DNA from: Lysobacter panacisoli
Lineage (GTDB): Bacteria; Pseudomonadota; Gammaproteobacteria; Xanthomonadales; Xanthomonadaceae
DNA: 64,000 nucleotides
Direction: 5' to 3'
Assembly: GCF_009765165.1 (NCBI RefSeq)
Contig: NZ_VLNU01000001.1
Coordinates: 434,001-498,000, forward strand
Under the pieces are notes generated by a model that saw nothing but the letters and a program-made list of their open reading frames with translations, made no database searches and was not told the origin of the DNA. Below, piece after piece: positions 45,494 to 55,177 of this stretch; positions within the stretch are counted from its first letter, which is position 1, and every line of letters starts with the position of its first letter. The translations under genes were made by a program, and so were the position numbers.

Positions 45494-46708
45494 TCATTGC
45501 CCCGCGGCGTGACGCCAGAAGGCGTGCGTGAGCGGTGGCAGGCGTCCCGCCAGTCCGAGCAGCGGACCGCGCAACAGCGTCGCGGCGAAGGAGTCGTTCG
45601 AGAACAGCCGGTTGATGCCATCGAACGCGTAGGCCGACACCGCATTGGCGCTGCGCTGCTGTCGCGACCACCGTGACAGGCGCGCACCCGCACCAGGATC
45701 GGCGCCGCTGCGCGCGGCCTGCGCTATCAGCGGACGCAGCGTGGCGACATCGCGCAGTCCGAGGTTCACGCCCTGCCCCGCGAGCGGGTGCACCGTGTGC
45801 GCCGCATCGCCGATCACCACGACGCGTCCGGCAACGAGCTGCTGCACCAGCTGTCGGCGCAGCGGGAATGCCGCACGCTTCGACACCCGCGTGAGCGCGC
45901 CGAGCGTGCCGGCGAACGCGGATTCGAGCTCGCGCAGGAACGCTGCCGGTTCGACCTGCAACAGACGCTCGGCTTCGATCTCGGGCAGCGTCCACACGAT
46001 CGAACTGGTCCGACCCTGCGCGTCGTTCGCGCCATCGGCGAACGGCAGGAACGCGAGCGGGCCGGTCGGAAGGAAACGCTGCCAGCACGTCGCGCGGTGC
46101 GGTTGTTCGCTTTCCACGAACGCGACCAGTCCGCGCTGGCCGTAATCGTGGCGCGCGGTCTCGATGCCGGCGAGCGAGCGCAGTTTCGATTCCGCGCCGT
46201 CGGCCGCGACGACCAGCTTCGCGCGCAGCGAACGACCGCTTTCCAGGCGCACGGTCGCGCCGCTGTCGTCCTGTTCCAGTCCGACGATGCTGTCGGGGCA
46301 ATGCAGTTGCACGCCCGCGGCCGGCAACGCCGCCCACAGGCGGTCCACCAGCAAAGCATGCTCGACGATCCAGCCCAGCTCGCGACGACCGAAGGCATCG
46401 GCCTCGAACGCGAGTTCACCACCGCCGGCCGCATCCCACACGCGCATCGCACGATACGGCTGCACGCGCGCGCTGGCGATGCCGCGCCACGCGCCGAGGT
46501 CGTCGAGCAGCGCCGCGTTGTCCGGCGCGAACGCGTACACACGCAGGTCGAGGCGATCGGAATCGGTCGTCAGGCGCTGCCATGCGGGCGGCTCACGCGC
46601 CTCGACCAGCGCGACATCGAGACCATCGCGCGCGAATGCCAGCGCCGCGGTCGCGCCGACCACACCGGCGCCGACCACGATCACGTCCAGTCCGCCGCGC
46701 CGGCTCAT
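45494..46708 (-). CDS. UbiH/UbiF-family FAD-dependent monooxygenase (second copy)
   Basis: A 404-residue flavoprotein hydroxylase of the ubiquinone biosynthesis family. FAD loop VVGAGVVGATAALAFARDG at the start, the DG motif in VVAADGAESKLRSLAG, and the GD motif VIGDAAHTVHPLAGQGVNLGL. Family context suggests hydroxylation at ring position C5 or C6 of the ubiquinone precursor (UbiI/UbiF-type). It overlaps ubiH by four bases, an arrangement often seen for the two ring hydroxylases. The exact ring position is not certain. Confidence 0.9.
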   Translation of the reverse strand: MSRRGGLDVIVVGAGVVGATAALAFARDGLDVALVEAREPPAWQRLTTDSDRLDLRVYAFAPDNAALLDDLGAWRGIASARVQPYRAMRVWDAAGGGELAFEADAFGRRELGWIVEHALLVDRLWAALPAAGVQLHCPDSIVGLEQDDSGATVRLESGRSLRAKLVVAADGAESKLRSLAGIETARHDYGQRGLVAFVESEQPHRATCWQRFLPTGPLAFLPFADGANDAQGRTSSIVWTLPEIEAERLLQVEPAAFLRELESAFAGTLGALTRVSKRAAFPLRRQLVQQLVAGRVVVIGDAAHTVHPLAGQGVNLGLRDVATLRPLIAQAARSGADPGAGARLSRWSRQQRSANAVSAYAFDGINRLFSNDSFAATLLRGPLLGLAGRLPPLTHAFWRHAAGQ

Positions 46709-47991
46709 GCGCGCGGCTCCCGGCACAGCGCGGGCACGTCGCCGCGATAACCCATCGCGCCGCCGACCAGCCACGCCTGCGCGGATGGCAGGCGATCCAG
46801 CACGAACAGTCCGAGGCTGCGCAACGGACGCAGCAGCGGCGCATCGTTCGCGGTGAGCCGCGCCAGTCCGTCGGAGAAACGCACCGTGCGTTCGCGATCG
46901 TCGTGGCGTCGAGAGAGCCAGGCATCGAGCAGCGAAGCGCTGCCGACGTCGGCCTGTGTGTCGAGCGCGCGCGCGTCGCCGATGAGCTCGGCCAGCGTCA
47001 GCGCATCGCGCAGGCCGAGGTTGAATCCCTGCGCGCCGATCGGATGGATGGTCTGCGCGGCGTTGCCGATCAGCACCGCGCGCGGCGTGCTGGTGCGCTG
47101 CGCGATCACGCGGATCGCCGGATGCGCGCTGCGCGGACCGCACGAGAGGAACCGACCGGCGCGCCAGCCAAACACCGACTGCGCACGCTCGAGGAATGCC
47201 GCTTCGTCCATCGCCGCGACCGCGTCGGCTTGTTCGCGCGCGACGGCATGGATCAGTCCGTAATGACGGTCGCCACGCGGCAACACGGCGGTAGGGCCTT
47301 CGTCGCCCAACCGTTCGTAGGCGGTACCGTCCGGTGCCTGCGAGGTGCGCAGGCGCGCGACGAACAGCGTCTGCGCGTAGTCGTGCTCATCGGCGGCGAT
47401 ACCCAGCGCGTCGCGCACAGGACTGCGCGTGCCGTCAGCGGCAACCAGCAGGCGCATGCGCAACAGGCGCTCGCCGTTGTCGTCAGCCACGCGCACGAGG
47501 CGATGCCCCTCCTCCTCGCCGGCCAGGCCGATGAAGCGCACGGGTCGATAACGCGTCAGACCGGTGGCCTCGGCGAGGCGCGCTTCCAGCGCTTCGCCGA
47601 AATCGCGTGCGACCACCACCCGACCGAATTCCTCGCGCCCGTAGCGGGCGGCATCGAGCACGCCGCGACCGAAATCGCCACGACGGCTGATGTGGATGCG
47701 TCGGATCGCGCCGGTCGGCGCGCGCAGCTTCTGCATCACGCCCAGCGCGGTGAGCGCATTGATGGTGGCTTCGGCGAAGCTCAGGTTGCGCTGATCGAAC
47801 ACCGCCGGCAGTTCGCCGGCGGGCGTGGCCTCGACCAGCCCCACGTCCACGCCGATGCGTTCCAGCGCGATGGCGAGGCTGGCGCCGACCAGGCCGCCGC
47901 CGACGATGAGGACATCATGGCGCCCGGGCTCGCGTGCAAGGGAGGACGGGGCCGGCTCGAGAGGTCGTGATGAAGGGGCCGCAGCAGGCAT
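46705..47991 (-). CDS. ubiH: UbiH-type 2-octaprenyl-6-methoxyphenol hydroxylase
   Basis: A 428-residue FAD monooxygenase of ubiquinone synthesis. FAD loop VLIVGGGLVGASLAIALERIG near residue 27, FDQRNLSFAEATINAL, the DG motif VAADGTRSPVRDALG and the GN/GD motif LIGNAAQTIHPIGAQGFNLGL. HPIGAQGFNLG is typical of UbiH. The first 25 residues are a Pro/Ser-rich extension and may be partly untranslated. Paralogous to the overlapping downstream gene. Confidence 0.9.
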   Translation of the reverse strand: MPAAAPSSRPLEPAPSSLAREPGRHDVLIVGGGLVGASLAIALERIGVDVGLVEATPAGELPAVFDQRNLSFAEATINALTALGVMQKLRAPTGAIRRIHISRRGDFGRGVLDAARYGREEFGRVVVARDFGEALEARLAEATGLTRYRPVRFIGLAGEEEGHRLVRVADDNGERLLRMRLLVAADGTRSPVRDALGIAADEHDYAQTLFVARLRTSQAPDGTAYERLGDEGPTAVLPRGDRHYGLIHAVAREQADAVAAMDEAAFLERAQSVFGWRAGRFLSCGPRSAHPAIRVIAQRTSTPRAVLIGNAAQTIHPIGAQGFNLGLRDALTLAELIGDARALDTQADVGSASLLDAWLSRRHDDRERTVRFSDGLARLTANDAPLLRPLRSLGLFVLDRLPSAQAWLVGGAMGYRGDVPALCREPRA

Positions 47992-48044
47992 TGCGCTATG
48001 CTAGCGGTTCCTGAAGGCCGTTACCTTCATCCAGACCTGCCACG

Positions 48045-48638
48045 ATGAACCGCCCCGCTTCCGACTCGTCCGTTTCCTCGTTGTTCGCCCCCGGCCCGCT
48101 CGTGCTCGTCGGCATGATCGTCATCGCCGCCCTGTCCCGCCTGCTGCCGCACCCGCCGAATTTCTCGCCGGTCGAAGCCGTGGCGCTGTTCGGCGGCGCT
48201 TACTTCGCGTCGAAGCGCTGGGCGTTCGCGGTGCCGCTGCTGGGCATGTTCCTGTCCGACCTCGCACTGGCGGCGATCAACGGCGGCCTGTACGCCACTT
48301 GGTTCGGCAACGGCGGCATCTGGCTGGTGTACCTGTGCGTGGCGCTGACCACCGCGATGGGCCTGGGCCTGCGTGGCCGCGTCAGTGGCGCGCGCGTGCT
48401 GGGCTACTCGCTGATGGGTTCGGTGCTGTTCTTCATGGTCACCAACTTCGGCTCGTGGCTGTTCCAGCCGATCCCGACCTATCCGATGACCGCGGCCGGC
48501 CTCGCCGCCGCGTACGTCGCCGGCATTCCGTTCTTCCAGTGGACGGTGCTGGGCACGCTGTTCTACGCCGCGCTGTTGTTTGGCAGCTTCGCTGCGCTGC
48601 GCCAGCGCGTGCCGTCGCTGCGCGCGCAGACGGTGTAA
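48045..48638 (+). CDS. DUF6580 family membrane protein, possible transporter component
   Basis: A 197-residue membrane protein with five or six helices (LVLVGMIVIAALSRLL, YFASKRWAFAVPLLGMFLSDLALAAI in part, WLVYLCVALTTAMGLG, YSLMGSVLFFMVTNFGSW and FFQWTVLGTLFYAALLFG). The NFSPVEAVALFGGAYF start matches DUF6580, and resembles S components of ECF vitamin transporters. It lies 45 bp upstream of the cobalamin adenosyltransferase gene, so a link with B12 is possible. TATGCT at 47997-48002 may be a -10 box. Confidence 0.8.
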   Translation: MNRPASDSSVSSLFAPGPLVLVGMIVIAALSRLLPHPPNFSPVEAVALFGGAYFASKRWAFAVPLLGMFLSDLALAAINGGLYATWFGNGGIWLVYLCVALTTAMGLGLRGRVSGARVLGYSLMGSVLFFMVTNFGSWLFQPIPTYPMTAAGLAAAYVAGIPFFQWTVLGTLFYAALLFGSFAALRQRVPSLRAQTV

Positions 48639-48683
48639 CCGGACGGGCGCGGCGACGCGCCCGTTCCGCAAGGATTTCCGCGC

Positions 48684-49238
48684 ATGGGCAACCGCCTCTC
48701 GAAGATCTACACCCGCACCGGTGACGACGGCACGACCGGTCTGGGCGACGGCAGCCGCGTCGCCAAGGACTCGGCTCGCGTCGCCGCGTACGGCACGGTC
48801 GACGAAGCGAATTCGTGCATCGGCCTGATCCTGGCCGGCGACGTTCCCGACGATATCCGCACGCTGCTCACCACCGTGCAGCACCAGCTGTTCGACCTCG
48901 GCGGCGAGCTGTGCATCCCGGGCCACGCCGCCATTTTCGACGTCGACGTGGAACGCCTCGAGCAGCAGCTCGACAGCTTCAACGAAGCCCTGCCGCCGCT
49001 GAAGGATTTCATCCTCCCCGGTGGCGGCGAAGCGGCGGCGCGCTGCCATGTCGCGCGCACCGTGGTGCGTCGCGCCGAACGCGAAGCGGTGTCGCTGTCG
49101 CGCGTCGAGGACGTGCGCCCGGAAGCTGTGCGCTACCTCAACCGGCTCTCGGACCTGTTGTTCGTGCTGGCGCGCGTGCTTGCGCGGGCCAGCGGCCACG
49201 GCGAAGTGCTGTGGAATCACGAGCGGCGCAAGGCCTGA
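48684..49238 (+). CDS. pduO: PduO-type cob(I)alamin adenosyltransferase
   Basis: A 184-residue ATP:corrinoid adenosyltransferase forming adenosylcobalamin. The N-terminal ATP-binding motif is KIYTRTGDDGTTGLGDG, then AYGTVDEANSCIGL; the corrinoid/ATP site RTVVRRAEREAV and RYLNRLSDLLFVLAR is conserved. Length is usual for the PduO N-domain type. It follows the DUF6580 gene and precedes the deacetylase-like gene by 31 bp. Confidence 0.93.
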   Translation: MGNRLSKIYTRTGDDGTTGLGDGSRVAKDSARVAAYGTVDEANSCIGLILAGDVPDDIRTLLTTVQHQLFDLGGELCIPGHAAIFDVDVERLEQQLDSFNEALPPLKDFILPGGGEAAARCHVARTVVRRAEREAVSLSRVEDVRPEAVRYLNRLSDLLFVLARVLARASGHGEVLWNHERRKA

Positions 49239-49269
49239 GCCTGCCGGTCTCGCGCATCCAGTCGCCACC

Positions 49270-50190
49270 ATGCGCATCTACAGCCATCCGGCCTGCACCC
49301 GCCATGATCCCGGTCCCGGCCACGCCGAGCGTCCGCTGCGCCTGGTCGCGGTGACAGAAGGCCTACGCGAGAGCTTTTCCAACCTCGATTGGGAAGAAGC
49401 CCCGCGTGCCAGTCGTGGCCAGTTGTTGCGCGTGCATGACGACGCCCTACTCGCGCTGGTCCTCGACACGCCGGTCGATGGGCCGATGGCACTGGACCCG
49501 GACACCGTGCTCGCACCGGGTTCGGCCGAAGCCGCGTTGCGCGCGGCGGGCGCCGGCATCGCCGCGGTGGATGCGGTCATGCATGGCGAGATCAGCCGCG
49601 CGTTCTGCGCCGTGCGTCCGCCCGGACACCACGCGACCTCGTCGGCGGCGATGGGTTTCTGCCTGTTCAACAACATCGCCGTCGCGGCCGCGCATGCCTG
49701 CGACAAGCACGGGCTGACGCGCGTGGCGGTGGTCGACTTCGACGTCCACCACGGCAACGGCACGCAGGCGATCTTCGACACCGACCCGCGGGTGATGTAC
49801 CTCAGCTCGCACCAGATGCCGCTGTATCCCGACACCGGTTACGCCAACGAGCGCGGGGTCGGCAACATCGTCAACGTGCCGCTGCCGCCGGACAGCGGCA
49901 GCGAGGCGTTCCGTCGCGCATGGCAGGAACAACTGCTGCCCACGCTGGACTCGTTCCGCCCGCAGCTGCTCTTCATTTCCGCCGGGTTCGACGCGCACAA
50001 ACGCGATCCGCTCGCGCAGATCGAGCTGGAGACGCAGGACTTCGACTGGCTGACGCGACAGCTCGTCGCGATCGCCCGTCGCCATGCCAACGGCCGTGTC
50101 GTGTCGATGCTCGAAGGCGGATACGACCTGGCCGCGCTGCGCGAATGCAGCGTCGCCCACGTCGGCGCATTGCGCGACGGACTGGACTGA
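49270..50190 (+). CDS. Histone deacetylase-like amidohydrolase
   Basis: A 306-residue class II HDAC-like zinc hydrolase, of the acetoin-utilisation/acetylpolyamine amidohydrolase group. Active-site blocks are RPPGHHATSSAAMGFCLFNN, VDFDVHHGNGTQAIF with zinc Asp and His, and FISAGFDAHKRDPL with the third zinc Asp. GGYD near the end carries the usual late motif. The substrate is unknown: acetyl-polyamine or acetyl-lysine are possible. Confidence 0.92.
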   Translation: MRIYSHPACTRHDPGPGHAERPLRLVAVTEGLRESFSNLDWEEAPRASRGQLLRVHDDALLALVLDTPVDGPMALDPDTVLAPGSAEAALRAAGAGIAAVDAVMHGEISRAFCAVRPPGHHATSSAAMGFCLFNNIAVAAAHACDKHGLTRVAVVDFDVHHGNGTQAIFDTDPRVMYLSSHQMPLYPDTGYANERGVGNIVNVPLPPDSGSEAFRRAWQEQLLPTLDSFRPQLLFISAGFDAHKRDPLAQIELETQDFDWLTRQLVAIARRHANGRVVSMLEGGYDLAALRECSVAHVGALRDGLD

Positions 50191-50365
50191 CGTCACGCCC
50201 TCTCGACGCGGCGTTCCCGCGCGAACATGGCGCCCGGGCACCGTCGTTGCCGTCTTGACGCGGAAATGAACAGCGGTGGGAGCAAGATGGTGCTCGCGTT
50301 GCCCGCTTGCCGGGTATGCGGCAAGCTAGCGACCCGTTTCCCCCAACGCCGATCACGGTCTCCGA

Positions 50366-52831
50366 GTGCACAGACCCCTACGACTGCTCCCGTTGTCGCT
50401 GTGCATCGCGCTGGCCCTGCCAGCGCACGCGGCCGATGGCGACGAGGAGAACTGGGGTCTATGCCCGATCGTCGATGCGGTCCCCGCGTTCGACGACGCA
50501 CCGCCGCCGATGGGCGACATGGGCCAGCGTGCGCTGGAACCGACCGATATCGCCGGCGGTCAGCTCGAACGCGCCGGCGCCGACCAGGACCTGGTGATCC
50601 AGGACAACGTGCGCCTCAACCGCGGCGACCAGTTCCTCGGCACCGACAAGCTGACCTACAACGAGATCAGCGGCAACTACAGCGCGATCGGCAACGTCCG
50701 TTACCAGGACAGCGGCATGCGCATCGTCGCCGAGCGCGCCGAGGGCAACCAGAACGCCGACCAGCACCGCATCGAGGACGTGCAGTACCAGCTCACCGAG
50801 CGGCGCGGCAACGGCGGCGCCGACCGCATCGAACTGGACGGCGCGAAGGGACACCTCATCGGTTCGACCTATTCCACCTGCGCGCCCAACCAGCGCGCGT
50901 GGGAACTGCGCGCCAGCCGTATCGACATCGATACCGAGGAAGGCCAGGGCGTCGCGCGCAACGCAACCGTGCGCATCGGCAAGGTGCCGGTGCTGTACGT
51001 GCCGTGGTTCATGTTCCCGGTCGACGACCGCCGACGCACGGGCCTGCTTTATCCGCAGATCTCGCTGTCGGACCGTAATGGCTTCGACTGGCGGCAACCG
51101 ATCTACCTCAATCTCGCGCCCAACTACGACGCCACGCTCTATCCGCGCTACATGGTCAAGCGCGGTGGCGTGCTCGGCGCGGAGTTCCGCTGGCTGTATC
51201 CGAACGGCAGGGGCGAGGTGTTCGGCAACTGGATGCCGGACGACAAACTGCCGGGCGACGAACCCGAGCGGTATCTCGCACCGGAAGTCGGCACGCCGAT
51301 GGCGAGCCTGCCGGACAAGAACCGTGGCCAGTTCGCGCTGACCGCCACGCACAACATCAACAGCTCGTGGTACGCCAACACCAACCTGGGCTGGGTCAGC
51401 GACACGCATTACTTCGAGGATTTCAGCAGCAGCCTGTACGGCATCTCGAACTACTCGATCCGCAGCGACGCCGGCGTGTACGGTCGCGGCCGCTGGTGGG
51501 AAGCCAGCCTGATGGCGGACCACTACCAGCTCGCCGACTACACGCTGACCGATGCCAACCTGGCCTTCGACCGGCTGCCGCGTGCGTTCGCGCGCTGGGC
51601 GCAGCCGATGCAGCCGTGGCTGGAGACGGGCGTGGACGGCGAGGCAGTGCGCTTCGACCACACCGAATTCCTCGGCGGCACCCGACTGGACATCAAGCCC
51701 TACGTGGCGATGCCGCTGGAAGGCGCGAGCTGGTTCCTGCGCCCGAAGCTGGCATGGCGCTATACGGCGTACCAGCTCGAGGGCAACGCCACCGAGCGCG
51801 CCAACGATTTCGTCCGGCGCTATGGCGGCGCGGTCACGCCGGAGCTGATCGAGCGTTTCAGCGACAGCTCGAAAACCCGCAGCCTGCCGATCGCCTCGCT
51901 CGACGCCGGCCTGTACTTCGACCGCACCACGCATTTCCGCGGCACGCAGTACCTGCACACGCTGGAACCGCGCATCTACTACCTCAATGCGCCGTACCGG
52001 AACCAGGACGATTTCCCGGTGTTCGACACCGGCACGATGACCTTCAGCTGGGGCCAGCTGTTCCGCGACAACCGCTACACCGGCGCGGACCGTCAGATGG
52101 ACGCCAACCAGCTGACCGCGGCGCTGACCACGCGCTTCATCAGCGAAGAAGACGGACGTGAGCGTCTGGCCGCGAGCATCGGCCAGATCGAGTACTTCGA
52201 CGACAGCCGCGTGACCCTGCCGGGCGAGACGCCGATCGCACAGGGCAAGTCCGCGTGGGTGGCCGACGCCAGCCTGATGCCCAACGACCGCTGGACCTTC
52301 GGCGCGACCTACATCTGGAATCCCAAGTACCGCGGCGAGGACTTCACCAGCTTCCGCGCCCGCTACATGTTCCCCCGCGGCGGCATCGTCAACCTGGGCT
52401 ACCGCTATCGCCGCAACGCCGCCTTCCGCGAGGGGATCGACCCGCCGGAGAACAAGGATCAGCTCGAGCAGGCCGACTTTTCCTTCCTGTATCCGGTCAA
52501 CGAGACCTGGAGCGTGGTCGGTCGCTACTACTACTCGTTCAAGGACGAGAAGCCGCTGGAAACCATCGCCGGCGTGCAGTGGGAAAGCTGCTGCCTCGCC
52601 GCGCGTCTGGTGGGCCGCCGCTACCTGCGCAACCGCGACGGCGACCTCGACACCCGCATCATGTTCGAATTCGAGCTGAAGGGACTTGGCTCCGCCGGCC
52701 AGAACACGGAGCGCGTGTTGCGCCGTGGTATCCTCGGCTACGACCGCGACGACCTTTATCTCGTGCCGCCCAGCTCCGTGGAGCGTCTCAACAACACCGG
52801 CCGAGAATCCACTCCAGATCCGACCCTATGA
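50366..52831 (+). CDS. lptD: LPS assembly outer membrane protein LptD
   Basis: An 821-residue outer membrane protein that inserts lipopolysaccharide into the outer leaflet with LptE. Signal peptide ends about residue 22 (AHA-ADG). The periplasmic beta-jellyroll domain (about 60-220) is followed by the large barrel. The four disulfide cysteines of LptD are present: C33, C172 and the adjacent pair in WESCCLAARL. GTG start at 50366. The stop overlaps surA, whose product chaperones LptD folding. Confidence 0.96.
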   Translation: MHRPLRLLPLSLCIALALPAHAADGDEENWGLCPIVDAVPAFDDAPPPMGDMGQRALEPTDIAGGQLERAGADQDLVIQDNVRLNRGDQFLGTDKLTYNEISGNYSAIGNVRYQDSGMRIVAERAEGNQNADQHRIEDVQYQLTERRGNGGADRIELDGAKGHLIGSTYSTCAPNQRAWELRASRIDIDTEEGQGVARNATVRIGKVPVLYVPWFMFPVDDRRRTGLLYPQISLSDRNGFDWRQPIYLNLAPNYDATLYPRYMVKRGGVLGAEFRWLYPNGRGEVFGNWMPDDKLPGDEPERYLAPEVGTPMASLPDKNRGQFALTATHNINSSWYANTNLGWVSDTHYFEDFSSSLYGISNYSIRSDAGVYGRGRWWEASLMADHYQLADYTLTDANLAFDRLPRAFARWAQPMQPWLETGVDGEAVRFDHTEFLGGTRLDIKPYVAMPLEGASWFLRPKLAWRYTAYQLEGNATERANDFVRRYGGAVTPELIERFSDSSKTRSLPIASLDAGLYFDRTTHFRGTQYLHTLEPRIYYLNAPYRNQDDFPVFDTGTMTFSWGQLFRDNRYTGADRQMDANQLTAALTTRFISEEDGRERLAASIGQIEYFDDSRVTLPGETPIAQGKSAWVADASLMPNDRWTFGATYIWNPKYRGEDFTSFRARYMFPRGGIVNLGYRYRRNAAFREGIDPPENKDQLEQADFSFLYPVNETWSVVGRYYYSFKDEKPLETIAGVQWESCCLAARLVGRRYLRNRDGDLDTRIMFEFELKGLGSAGQNTERVLRRGILGYDRDDLYLVPPSSVERLNNTGRESTPDPTL

Positions 52832-54183
52832 AGAAACTTCTCGCGTCTGCCCTCGCCGCCGCGGTGCTGTCCACCGTCCTGACCGGCTCACCCGCACTGG
52901 CCCAGCAGGCCGCATCGGGCGTCCAGTCCATCGACGGGATCGCCGCGGTCGTCGACGAGGACGTGATCCTCAAGACCGAGCTGGACCGGGCCGTGAACAA
53001 CATCCTGGCCCAGTACGCCGGTCGCGAAGGCCAGCTCCCGCCGCGTGACGTACTCGAACGGCAGGTGCTGGAACGCCTGATCCTGGTGAAGCTGCAGGTC
53101 GTCCGCGCCCAGGAGACGGGCGTGCGCGTGACCGACCAGGAAGTCGAGCAGGCCATCGGCGGCATCGCCGCCCAGAACCGCGTCACCCCCGAGCAGCTGC
53201 GTCAGCAGCTGGCCCAGGAAGGCACGTCCTACGCCGACTTCCGCACGTCGATCCGCGACGAGCTGCTGATCCAGCGCCTCCGCCAGCGTTTCGCGCAGAG
53301 CCGCGTCACCGTCAGCGAGGCCGAGGTCGATGCCGCCCTCGCCGCGCAGGCGACCGCCGGCACGCAGTACCACCTCGCCCACATCCTGGTGGCGCTGCCG
53401 GAAGGCGCGACGCCGGAACAGATCGCCACCGCGCAGCGCAAGATCGAAGGCGTGAAGGGCCTGCTCGACCGCGGCGAGATGGACTTCGCGGCGGCCGCCG
53501 TGCGCTATTCCGACAGTCCCAACGCCCTCGAGGGCGGCGATCTCGGCTGGCGCAGCAGCGACGAAATCCCGACCGCCTTCGCCTCGGTCATGCGCAGCAT
53601 GACGGCGGGCCAGGTCACTGCACCGATCCGCGGTCCGAGCGGCTTCCAGCTGGTCAAGCTGGTCGAGACCCGCGACTCCTCGCAGGCCGCGCCGGCGATG
53701 GTCACCGAGTACCAGGCACGCCACATCCTGATCCGCGTCGCCGACCCGTCCGAGGACGCCAAGGCCAAGGCCAAGGCCGAAACCCTGCAGGCTCGCCTGA
53801 TGGGCGGCGCCGATTTCGCCGTGCTGGCGCAGGAAAACTCGCAGGATCAGAGCTCCGCGTCCAAGGGCGGCGAGCTGGGCTGGTTCACCCGCGACGATTT
53901 CGGCCCCGACTTCGGCAACGCCGTCGCCGGCCTGCAGCCGGGCCAGGTGTCGGCACCGGTGCGCACGCAGGCCGGTTACCACCTGGTCAAGCTCGAAAGC
54001 ACCCGCCAGTCCAACGCCGGCGACAAGAACCGCCGCGCGCAGGTCCAGGAAACCATCGGTCGGCGCAAGCTGGAAGACGAATGGAACCGCTTCCTGCGCG
54101 AGATGCGCGGCGAAGCCTTCGTGGACGTGCGCGTCGGCAAGGCCGCCGATCCCACGGCTGCACCCGCCGCCAACGGCGGCTGA
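52828..54183 (+). CDS. surA: Periplasmic chaperone and peptidyl-prolyl isomerase SurA
   Basis: A 451-residue periplasmic chaperone for outer membrane proteins, LptD included. Signal peptide ends near SPALAQ. The N-terminal SurA domain (about 35-185) is followed by two parvulin-type domains, recognised by YHLAHILVALPE with GGDLGWRSSDEIP, and by YQARHILIRV with KGGELGWFTRDDFG. A C-terminal helix and an Ala/Pro tail end it. ATGA overlap with lptD couples their translation. Confidence 0.96.
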   Translation: MKKLLASALAAAVLSTVLTGSPALAQQAASGVQSIDGIAAVVDEDVILKTELDRAVNNILAQYAGREGQLPPRDVLERQVLERLILVKLQVVRAQETGVRVTDQEVEQAIGGIAAQNRVTPEQLRQQLAQEGTSYADFRTSIRDELLIQRLRQRFAQSRVTVSEAEVDAALAAQATAGTQYHLAHILVALPEGATPEQIATAQRKIEGVKGLLDRGEMDFAAAAVRYSDSPNALEGGDLGWRSSDEIPTAFASVMRSMTAGQVTAPIRGPSGFQLVKLVETRDSSQAAPAMVTEYQARHILIRVADPSEDAKAKAKAETLQARLMGGADFAVLAQENSQDQSSASKGGELGWFTRDDFGPDFGNAVAGLQPGQVSAPVRTQAGYHLVKLESTRQSNAGDKNRRAQVQETIGRRKLEDEWNRFLREMRGEAFVDVRVGKAADPTAAPAANGG

Positions 54184-54193
54184 GCCGGGCGCG

Positions 54194-55177
54194 ATGACGC
54201 CGGTTCGGCTCGCGCTGGTGCCGGGCGAGCCGGCGGGTATCGGTCCCGAGCTGTGCGTGCGGCTGGCCCATCAGCCGCGCCAGCATTCCCTCACCGTATT
54301 CGCCGACCGGCGCACGCTGCAGGCAGCGTCCGACGTCGTCGGCTTGCCGCTGCGCCTGCTCGATGCCGACGCGTCCGCGACACAGCCCGGCGAGCTGGCG
54401 CTGGTCGAGATCCCCAATGAAGTCGAGCCCGTCTTCGGCAACCCTGAACCGCGCAATGCGGCCGCGGTGATCCGCGCGCTGCGCGAGGCCGCGCAAGGCT
54501 GCCTCGATGGCCGCTTCGACGGCGTCGTCACCGGTCCGGTGCACAAGGCGGTGATCAACGAAGGCGGTATCGCCTACAGCGGCACCACCGAACTGCTGGC
54601 CGAACAGGCCGGTCGCGATGTGGTGATGATGCTCGCCAACGACGTCGTGCGCGTGGCGCTGGTCACGACCCATCTACCGCTGCGTGCCGTCGCCGATGCG
54701 ATCACCCCGGACGCACTCGCGCGCACGCTGCGCATCGTCCACGACGCGCTGCGCGACGACTTCGGTATCGCCGAACCGACCGTCGCCGTGCTCGGCCTCA
54801 ACCCGCATGCGGGCGAGGCCGGCCATCTTGGACGCGAGGAACTCGACGTCGTCGAGCCCACGCTCGATCGCCTGCGCGCGCAGGGCCTGCGGCTGGTTGG
54901 ACCGCTTCCCGCGGACACCGCGTTCCTGCCCGCGAGACTGCGCGGCTTCGACGCGGTGGTGGCGATGTACCACGACCAGGGATTGCCGGTGCTGAAGTAC
55001 AGCGGCTTCGAGCGCGCGGTGAACCTGACCCTCGGCCTGCCCTACCCGCGCGTCGCGGTCGACCACGGCACCGCGCTGGAACTGGCCGGCACCGGCGTCG
55101 CCGATCCGTCCAGCCTGTTCGCGGCGGCCGACACCTGCGCCCGCATCGCCCACATCCGCCGTAACCTGCCCGCATGA
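54194..55177 (+). CDS. pdxA: 4-hydroxythreonine-4-phosphate dehydrogenase
   Basis: A 327-residue enzyme of pyridoxal phosphate synthesis. Features: LVPGEPAGIGPELCVRLA at the start, GVVTGPVHKAVINEGG, YSGTTELLAEQAG, LGLNPHAGEAGHLGREE with metal-binding His, and VAMYHDQGLPVLKY. It starts 10 bp after surA and overlaps rsmA (ATGA), the arrangement known from enteric bacteria. Confidence 0.96.
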   Translation: MTPVRLALVPGEPAGIGPELCVRLAHQPRQHSLTVFADRRTLQAASDVVGLPLRLLDADASATQPGELALVEIPNEVEPVFGNPEPRNAAAVIRALREAAQGCLDGRFDGVVTGPVHKAVINEGGIAYSGTTELLAEQAGRDVVMMLANDVVRVALVTTHLPLRAVADAITPDALARTLRIVHDALRDDFGIAEPTVAVLGLNPHAGEAGHLGREELDVVEPTLDRLRAQGLRLVGPLPADTAFLPARLRGFDAVVAMYHDQGLPVLKYSGFERAVNLTLGLPYPRVAVDHGTALELAGTGVADPSSLFAAADTCARIAHIRRNLPA

